64,000 nt of DNA from an uncultured Eubacteriales bacterium. Its GTDB lineage: Bacteria; Bacillota; Clostridia; Oscillospirales; Acutalibacteraceae. Position numbers and translations under genes: made by a program. Below, in pieces: positions 59,293 through 64,000 of this stretch; the first letter of the stretch is position 1, and the number at the start of each line of letters is the position of its first letter. The stretch covers positions 169,847 through 233,846 of the forward strand of contig CAKSCM010000002.1 of NCBI GenBank assembly GCA_934444365.1, given 5' to 3'. The notes beneath the pieces were generated by a model. The model did no database searches and was not told where the DNA came from. It worked only from the letters and a program-made list of their open reading frames with translations.

Positions 59293-60278
59293 TAAAAATT
59301 CCGGGTGATTTTGCCGGAAACGAAACCGCGGCAGCCGCCGTCCGCGATATGCTGGACAGCGGCCGTTTTCCGCGGCTTATTGTTATAGAGGGGGAGCCCG
59401 GTACCGGCAAAAGAACCCTCGCTTCGATTATAGCTAAAGGCGCGGTTTGCGAAAACGACGATCGCCCGTGCGGCCGCTGCAAAGGGTGTGCGAAATTTTT
59501 GACCGGACATCCGGATGTTATGTACATCGGGGCGGATTCCGGCAAAAAACGTGCGACAATAGGGGTCGAGGATATCCGCTCGGTTGTAAGCGACGCTTAT
59601 TTGCTGCCGGGGGAAGCAGCCAGAAAGGTATATATTATATACGATGCCGACCGTCTTACCCAGCAGGCGCAAAACGCCCTTTTGAAAACGGTGGAGGACG
59701 GTCCGGATTATACCCTTTTCATTTTTTTGTGCACTTCGCGTTTTATGTTGCTCGAAACGGTTATATCGCGCTCGAATGTGCTCAGTCTTTCTCCGGTTTC
59801 GCTCTCGGACGAAAAGGAGTATTTGAAAATAAAACATCCGGATCTGCCGGATGAAAGGTGCGAAGAGCTGTGCGCCGTATCGGGCGGCGTTATCGGCCGG
59901 GCCGAGAGAATTATATCGGGCGAGGATGACGGCGCGCAAAAGGATCTCATATTCCTTGCCGGGTGTATATCCGGCGGAGCACAGACCGAATTCATGACGA
60001 AGCTTATAAGCCTGTCGGACGATCGCCGTAAAATAAGCGATCTGCTTGACGAGCTGTGTATTCTTGTACGGGATGCGCTTTCGCTCAAAACGGGAGCAAC
60101 CCTTCTTATGATTCCGTCTCATGCCGAGGCGAGCCGTAAGTTTTGCAATGTTTTTTCGGCCGAAAGACTTGTGCGTATTTACGAAAGCGTTTGTGCGGCC
60201 AAAGAGTCGGTATTGAAAAATGTTTCGATATCGCTTATAATAGCCTTGACAGCGGCGGAAATTTTCGATGTTAAATAG
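59289..60278 (+). CDS. holB: DNA polymerase III delta-prime subunit
   Basis: A 329-residue clamp-loader subunit. An AAA+ domain has a P-loop (GEPGTGKRTL) and a zinc module CGRCKGC about 65 residues in; ADRLTQQAQNALLKTVEDGPDYTLFIF is the sensor region, and ISRS stands at the arginine-finger position. The intact P-loop matches Firmicute delta-prime proteins. It is translationally coupled to darA (ATGA-type overlap) and is followed by ricT, as in Bacillus. Confidence 0.92.
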   Translation: MIKIPGDFAGNETAAAAVRDMLDSGRFPRLIVIEGEPGTGKRTLASIIAKGAVCENDDRPCGRCKGCAKFLTGHPDVMYIGADSGKKRATIGVEDIRSVVSDAYLLPGEAARKVYIIYDADRLTQQAQNALLKTVEDGPDYTLFIFLCTSRFMLLETVISRSNVLSLSPVSLSDEKEYLKIKHPDLPDERCEELCAVSGGVIGRAERIISGEDDGAQKDLIFLAGCISGGAQTEFMTKLISLSDDRRKISDLLDELCILVRDALSLKTGATLLMIPSHAEASRKFCNVFSAERLVRIYESVCAAKESVLKNVSISLIIALTAAEIFDVK

Positions 60279-60337
60279 GGTCGATCGGTCCGTTGCAGGT
60301 TGTATATATATTATAATGTAAGTTTAAGGGAAATACG

Positions 60338-61210
60338 ATGACTGAGATTATAGGAGTAAAATTTAAAGCCTCGGGTAAATGCTATTATTTTGACCCGTGC
60401 GGAATAAAGGTGGAAAAAAACCGCCATGTTATAGTCGAGACGGCTCAGGGGACAGAGTGCGGAACCTGTGTTATACCGAACACCATGATCGAAGATGAAC
60501 TTGAGTATCAGCTTAAAAAGCTTATCCGTATCGCGAATGAAAAGGATGAGCATCAGGTTGCCGAAAACATAAAAAAACAGGATGAGGCCTTTAACGTCTG
60601 TAATGAGCGCATTCAGTTCTACGGATTGCCGATGAAACTGGTCGAAACCGAGTGTACCTTTGACAACAGCAAGCTGCTTTTTTACTTTACGGCCGACGGA
60701 AGAATCGATTTTCGCGAGCTTGTAAAGGATCTTGCTGCGACCTTCAGGACGCGCATTGAAATGCGTCAGGTCGGGGCGAGGGATGAGGCGAAAATGCTCG
60801 GCGGCCTCGGTATATGTGGCAGAGAATTCTGCTGCTCCGGATTTTTAAAGGAGTTTGAGCCGGTATCCATAAAAATGGCCAAGGAGCAGAACCTTTCGCT
60901 CAATCCGACCAAAATATCCGGCGCATGCGGAAGGCTCATGTGCTGCCTTAAGTACGAGCAGAATTCGTATGAATATCTTCATAAAATAACCCCACGCACC
61001 GGGGCGTATGTGTCTACTCCTGGGGGGAAGGGGACGGTCGAGTCGTCCGACCTTATAACCGGCTCGGTAAAGGTCAGGCTTGATAATTCGGGCGATCCCA
61101 TTCCGAAGGTTTATGACCGGTCTGAACTTACCGTTATTTCGTCCAAACCGCCGGCAAAAAAGGGCGATACATCAAAGGCTTTAGCCGATGACGGCAAAAA
61201 CGGCGAATAG
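60338..61210 (+). CDS. ricT: PSP1-domain protein RicT (YaaT)
   Basis: A 290-residue protein with the PSP1 core IGVKFKASGKCYYFDPCG near the start, RTRIEMRQVGARDEAKMLGGLGICGREFCCSGFL, and SGACGRLMCCLKYEQNSYEYL, which carries the conserved Cys residues. In Bacillus RicT forms an iron-sulfur-bearing complex with RicA and RicF that matures mRNA via RNase Y and promotes sporulation and competence. The C-terminal 30 residues are a low-complexity basic tail. A weak palindrome follows the stop. Confidence 0.93.
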   Translation: MTEIIGVKFKASGKCYYFDPCGIKVEKNRHVIVETAQGTECGTCVIPNTMIEDELEYQLKKLIRIANEKDEHQVAENIKKQDEAFNVCNERIQFYGLPMKLVETECTFDNSKLLFYFTADGRIDFRELVKDLAATFRTRIEMRQVGARDEAKMLGGLGICGREFCCSGFLKEFEPVSIKMAKEQNLSLNPTKISGACGRLMCCLKYEQNSYEYLHKITPRTGAYVSTPGGKGTVESSDLITGSVKVRLDNSGDPIPKVYDRSELTVISSKPPAKKGDTSKALADDGKNGE

Positions 61211-61329
61211 CTTTTTTAAAAAAGCGGAAGCTGAGAAATTTACGGTTTATTTCCGACAGTGATTTTTTTGTTTTTTCGTAAAAAATGCGAAAAAATGAAG
61301 AAAATGCAGACAAGACCTTAAAATTACTG

Positions 61330-61357
61330 TTGCAAAATAAATTATTTATGTTAGAAT
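61330..61357 (+). promoter_or_regulatory. Possible ferredoxin promoter
   Basis: TTGCAA (61330-61335), 16 bases, TAGAAT (61352-61357). Confidence 0.45.
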
Positions 61358-61391
61358 GATAGTGCAAAAAAGCATAAGGAGGTGTGCGGCA

Positions 61392-61562
61392 ATGGCATAC
61401 AAAATAAGTGATGAGTGCATTTCCTGCGGTACGTGTCAGGATACTTGCCCCAACGAAGCGATATCCGAGGGCGACGGCAAGTACGAGATCGACGCTGACA
61501 AGTGCATTTCCTGCGGTGCATGTGCAGGCGAATGTCCTGTTCAGGCTATAAGCGAGGACTAA
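61392..61562 (+). CDS. 2[4Fe-4S] ferredoxin
   Basis: A 56-residue clostridial-type ferredoxin: ECISCGTCQDTCPNEAI and KCISCGACAGECPVQAI supply two complete CxxCxxCxxxCP cluster sites. It is a low-potential electron carrier in the cytoplasm of anaerobes. The ATG at 61392 follows AAGGAGGTG, close to the ideal ribosome-binding site; the frame is open 12 codons upstream, but the family start is MAYKISDEC. Confidence 0.97.
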   Translation: MAYKISDECISCGTCQDTCPNEAISEGDGKYEIDADKCISCGACAGECPVQAISED

Positions 61563-61566
61563 TTTC

Positions 61567-61680
61567 CTTAGCTTGAAAGCCGCAATCAGCTTTCGGGTGC
61601 GGATTTGTAAGATCCGGAACCCCGTGGCAAGGGCCGAGCAATCGGCTGAATATTTTAGGGTAGGCCCGTTGTGCAAATAG
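61567..61680 (+). ncRNA. Candidate structured RNA between ferredoxin and cohesin genes
   Basis: Three local stems are visible: GAAAGC/GCTTTC (61575-61594), GGAT/ATCC (61601-61615), and GCCGA/TCGGC closed by a GCAA tetraloop (61633-61646). The last competes with an outer GGGCC/GGCCC pairing (61631-61667). The pair GGGCCGAGC ... TTAGGGTAG recalls the 3' arm of the large Gram-positive SRP RNA, but the SRP helix 8 motif is absent. It may be a new RNA or simply the ferredoxin 3' end. Confidence 0.3.
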
Positions 61681-61785
61681 ATTATGCGGATGCAAAAAAC
61701 AGGCATACAAGACCTTTTCTTGCATATTATATAGCATATTGCCAAAAATGGATTTAATATTTTTTATTATTTATTAAAAATAGGC

Positions 61786-61815
61786 TTGACAATATACTGT
61801 CGCTTAGTTTATAAT
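61786..61815 (+). promoter_or_regulatory. Strong consensus promoter of the cohesin gene
   Basis: TTGACA (61786-61791) and TATAAT (61810-61815), both perfect, 18 bases apart, after a long AT tract (61750-61780) that could act as an UP element. Confidence 0.8.
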
Positions 61816-61861
61816 GCATGACGGAGATATTCCAAAAATCTTATAAAGGAATGGTTTAGAA

Positions 61862-62608
61862 ATGAAAAAGTTACTTGCAATTGTTCTGAGCATAGCCATG
61901 CTGGCTTGCTTCGCGGTAGTAGCTTCTGCTGAGAATGAAGTTGTTACCTTGACCGTTAGCAAAGCTAACATTGCTGAAGACGGCACTGCTATTCTTAACA
62001 TCGACGGTACTGTAGCCGATGGCGAGAACGTTGGTTCTCTCCAGTTTGTTGTTAAGTATGATGCTGAAAAGCTTACTCTCGTAAGCCAGGATCCCGATGA
62101 TGATACTGCTGACTATGCTATCATGGGCTTCGACAGCAACCTTCCCAAGGGCTACATGCTCGAGAGCAAGGCTGATGAGAACGGCCTCAAAGCTGCTGTT
62201 ATCACCACCAAGGGTATCACCAAGAACGGCACATGGTTCACCGTTAAGTTCAAGGTAACCGATAAGGCTACCGCTGGCGAAGAGATTGCTGTTTCCCTCG
62301 AGGAAGTAGACGCCAGCAAAAACCTTGAAAAGGGCACCGAGCCTATAACCGCTGCTGCTACTGCCGGTGCAGTTGTAAACGCTGTTGCTACTCCGGAGCC
62401 CCCGGTTTCCTCTGGTAGCGAGTCCAAGGGCGAAGAGCCGTCCAAGACCGAGTCCAAGGGCGAAGAACCGTCCAAGACCGAGTCCAAGACCGACGACGGC
62501 AAAAAGGGTGTTCCCAAGACCGGTGACAACTCTGTTGTTTTCTTTGCTGTTGCTCTTTGCGTAGCCGCTGCTGCTGCTTTCGTAGTAACCAAGAAGGTTA
62601 ACGACTAA
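61862..62608 (+). CDS. Cell-wall-anchored single-cohesin protein
   Basis: A 248-residue surface protein. A signal peptide (1-23) is followed by one cohesin-like beta-sandwich (about 26-175; note GSLQFVVKYDAEKLTLVS and GTWFTVKFKVTDKATAGEEIAVSL), then a Ser/Glu/Lys/Pro linker with an exact 10-residue repeat (187-206). The cell-wall sorting signal at the end is VPKTGD (217-222), a hydrophobic helix (about 223-242) and KKVND. It would present one dockerin-binding site on the cell surface through a sortase, which is not in the window. Codon choice is strongly biased (GCT for Ala, AAG for Lys, AAC for Asn), unlike most neighbours, as in highly expressed genes. Confidence 0.82.
   Translation: MKKLLAIVLSIAMLACFAVVASAENEVVTLTVSKANIAEDGTAILNIDGTVADGENVGSLQFVVKYDAEKLTLVSQDPDDDTADYAIMGFDSNLPKGYMLESKADENGLKAAVITTKGITKNGTWFTVKFKVTDKATAGEEIAVSLEEVDASKNLEKGTEPITAAATAGAVVNAVATPEPPVSSGSESKGEEPSKTESKGEEPSKTESKTDDGKKGVPKTGDNSVVFFAVALCVAAAAAFVVTKKVND
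62420..62479 (+). repeat. 30-base tandem repeat in the cohesin linker
   Basis: Two nearly identical 30-base units (62420-62449 and 62450-62479) encode ESKGEEPSKT twice; a partial third unit follows. Such repeats can change linker length by slippage. Confidence 0.85.
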
Positions 62609-62640
62609 TTTTAAGCGATAGGCTTTAAAATTAAAACATG

Positions 62641-62674
62641 CCGCCTGCAGGAGAAATCCTGTAGGCGGTTTTTG
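62641..62674 (+). terminator. Terminator of the cohesin gene
   Basis: CCGCCTGCAGG (62641-62651) pairs with CCTGTAGGCGG (62658-62668), followed by TTTTTGTGTTTTT. Confidence 0.88.
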
Positions 62675-62954
62675 TGTTTTTGTAGCAATACTATGCTATC
62701 AGTATTAAAGACCATGAAATGGGTTTAATATAATGGACGGCGTGTTTGGAAACGAACAATTATACAAAATGCAGTTGCTACAGTAATGAACGGATATCAG
62801 AAGAGAGAACAAACAAACGAACGGCAAAATGCTATTTGTTTTAAAGGGTGAATTACCAAACGATACGTGTGTTTGCGAGAAGTCCTTCTTGGTAAAATGC
62901 AATGCAGCGATATGGCAAAACTGTGCGCTGCTTTAAGCCGGTAGTTTTTTACAA

Positions 62955-62992
62955 TAAAAAGAAAGACGGTCGCTTTCCGGGCGGCCGTCTTT
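62955..62992 (-). terminator. Terminator of the CofE-like gene
   Basis: AAAGACGG (62962-62969) pairs with CCGTCTTT (62985-62992); the minus-strand continuation is CTTTTTATTG. Confidence 0.75.
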
Positions 62993-63018
62993 CCCTATAT
63001 TATTCAATTGATGTGATG

Positions 63019-63783
63019 TTATTCGTTTTCCGGCGAGGGTTCGGAATTTTCGCTCTTTTCCCTTATTAATATAAACGGGGTTAATTCGTCCGATTGTCCG
63101 GCCGGGTTGTCGCCGATCATTCCGATAAGCGTTTTATCATCGATAGCGTTTAATTCTTCACATTTGGCAAATATCGATATGCTCAGGTCGTTTGCATCAA
63201 CAATCATTGATTTGATTCCATAGGTGTCATATATCTCCTTGACAATCTTTTCGGGGTTCTTGGGGTTTAAAACCGCAATGTCGTGGTATATATCAAAGGA
63301 GGAGCGCATATAAAAACCGTCGATTCCGTCAATGCCGTGCCCTGCAATTTTGTAAAACACACCGTGTTTGCCGAAGAGCTTTGTAACGGCCGAGCAAAAA
63401 GAGGCGAGCAGTATTCTTGGCAGTCCGGCAATGTCGATCGCAAGCTGCAGCTTGTACGGCTCGTCCATCGCAACACCGGCAGAAGTACTCATCGCAAACT
63501 TGGATAAAAACTTGGCCCAGAATCCGAGCTTCACATCTTTTTTCTCGACGATGTTGTTCTGGCACATAGACATAACCTTTTCGCCTATCGAAAGGACATC
63601 GTTCTCTTTATACATAGGGACAACATAACGCTTCATAAGGGCAAGATAATCCTCGCCGCGCTCAACAAAGTGGGTCTGTATCGCAAGCCTTTCGTAGGTC
63701 TTGCCATCGACCTCAATATCGGGACGTGTAAAATAGGTTATGTCTTCGAATGTATGCTTAGTCTCTTCGCTGTTTCTCATCAT
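63019..63783 (-). CDS. CofE-like (F420:gamma-glutamyl ligase family) protein
   Basis: A 254-residue protein resembling the coenzyme F420-0 gamma-glutamyl ligase fold: RLAIQTHFVERGEDYLALMKRYVVPMYKENDVLSIGEKVMSMCQ at the start, and a central GHGIDGIDGFYMRSSFDIYHDIAVLNPKNPEKIVKEIYD. Anaerobic Clostridia generally do not make F420 and no other F420 gene is nearby, so the substrate is likely different. The ATG at 63783 follows GAGGAAAG. The acidic C-terminal tail (EKSENSEPSPENE) is not part of the fold. Annotation as a family member is firmer than any activity. Confidence 0.68.
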   Translation of the reverse strand: MMRNSEETKHTFEDITYFTRPDIEVDGKTYERLAIQTHFVERGEDYLALMKRYVVPMYKENDVLSIGEKVMSMCQNNIVEKKDVKLGFWAKFLSKFAMSTSAGVAMDEPYKLQLAIDIAGLPRILLASFCSAVTKLFGKHGVFYKIAGHGIDGIDGFYMRSSFDIYHDIAVLNPKNPEKIVKEIYDTYGIKSMIVDANDLSISIFAKCEELNAIDDKTLIGMIGDNPAGQSDELTPFILIREKSENSEPSPENE

Positions 63784-63820
63784 ACTTAAACTTTCCTCAC
63801 TGTATTTTTATTATAATGAT

Positions 63821-63849
63821 ATTTTATATCTATTTATACATTACGTCAA
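63821..63849 (-). promoter_or_regulatory. Promoter of the CofE-like gene
   Basis: On the minus strand TTGACG (63844-63849) and TAAAAT (63821-63826) are 17 bases apart. Confidence 0.5.
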
Positions 63850-63954
63850 GGATAATATCTTTTTGTAAAAGGCGGATTTTCGGGGTATTTAATGCGTAAA
63901 ACAGTAATGCGACAAAAAAACATAAAAAAATCGAAAAAAGATTAAAAAAAGGGG

Positions 63955-63983
63955 TTGACAAAGGGAGGGGAATTTGGTATTAT
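63955..63983 (+). promoter_or_regulatory. Promoter at the right edge for a gene outside the window
   Basis: TTGACA (63955-63960), 17 bases, TATTAT (63978-63983). The transcript would start near 63990 and its gene lies beyond the window. Confidence 0.6.
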
Positions 63984-64000
63984 AATCGGGCGCTTTGAAA

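Larger units (their letters stand above)
62609..63018. other. Intergenic region between cohesin and CofE-like genes (convergent)
   Basis: Apart from one terminator at each end (62641-62674 plus strand; 62955-62992 minus strand), nothing convincing is seen; short open frames here lack ribosome-binding sites. Confidence 0.6.

Noticed and set aside
61567..61680. Standard SRP RNA
   Set aside because: The universally conserved helix 8 loop (GGAAGGAAGCAGC-like) is absent, so it was reported only as an unassigned candidate RNA.
1..64000. CRISPR arrays, tRNA or rRNA genes, insertion sequences
   Set aside because: Looked for repeated spacers, cloverleaf cores, transposase motifs and conserved rRNA stretches; none were seen by eye.

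Overview
This window looks like a chromosomal piece of an anaerobic, low-to-mid G+C Firmicute of the class Clostridia, most likely an uncultured relative of Ruminococcus/Oscillospiraceae. The basis is a PolC-type replicative polymerase, the yicC-remA-gmk-rpoZ-priA and yaaO-darA-holB-ricT gene orders typical of Firmicutes, a YlmC/YmxH sporulation-type protein, an oxygen-sensitive (class III) ribonucleotide reductase, a 2[4Fe-4S] ferredoxin, and cohesin/dockerin proteins of the cellulosome kind. Assignment to a genus is not possible from the sequence alone. No rRNA, tRNA, CRISPR array, transposase or integrase was seen.

Layout. 1-12,400 is housekeeping: the 3' end of polC, a ComEA-like protein, a membrane-anchored unknown, yicC-remA-gmk-rpoZ, priA, ymxH, a ClC-family transporter, rdgB and a MATE exporter. 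12,590-16,311 (minus strand) holds a large secreted dockerin phosphoesterase and a histidine phosphatase. 16,507-21,901 holds an XRE regulator, hisS-aspS, a YfbR-like deoxynucleotidase and thyA. A secreted polysaccharide deacetylase follows on the minus strand. 23,272-30,212 is a compact, intact nine-gene phage head and DNA-packaging cassette (small and large terminase, portal, prohead protease, decoration protein, major capsid protein, three connector/neck proteins). It has no tail, lysis, integration, replication or repressor genes and is closed by a terminator. 30,364-41,122 is a transport region: LysR with a divergent heterodimeric ABC exporter, then TetR-HdeD-RND(MMPL) and a heptad-repeat secreted protein.

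41,395-48,296 is the most interesting block. An XRE regulator faces two secreted dockerin proteins across a promoter region. The regulator carries, behind its HTH, a domain of about 115 residues that aligns at roughly 30% identity by eye with a domain inside the neighbouring secreted dockerin protein. The regulator therefore appears to use as its sensor a module also used outside the cell. At 61,862-62,608 a probably sortase-anchored, single-cohesin surface protein with strongly different, high-expression-like codon choice offers a plausible docking site for the three dockerin proteins, so the window contains parts of what may be a minimal cell-surface scaffold.

48,739-53,081 (minus) holds trxB, an nrdD with a C-terminal glutaredoxin-like fusion, and nrdG, with a NrdR-box pair placed over the nrdD promoter. 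53,740-57,112 is cimA-leuC-leuD (citramalate route to isoleucine, and leucine). 57,307-61,210 is the yaaO-darA-holB-ricT cluster, lacking the tmk gene usually found in it. The window ends with ferredoxin, a possible structured RNA, the cohesin gene and a CofE-like protein.
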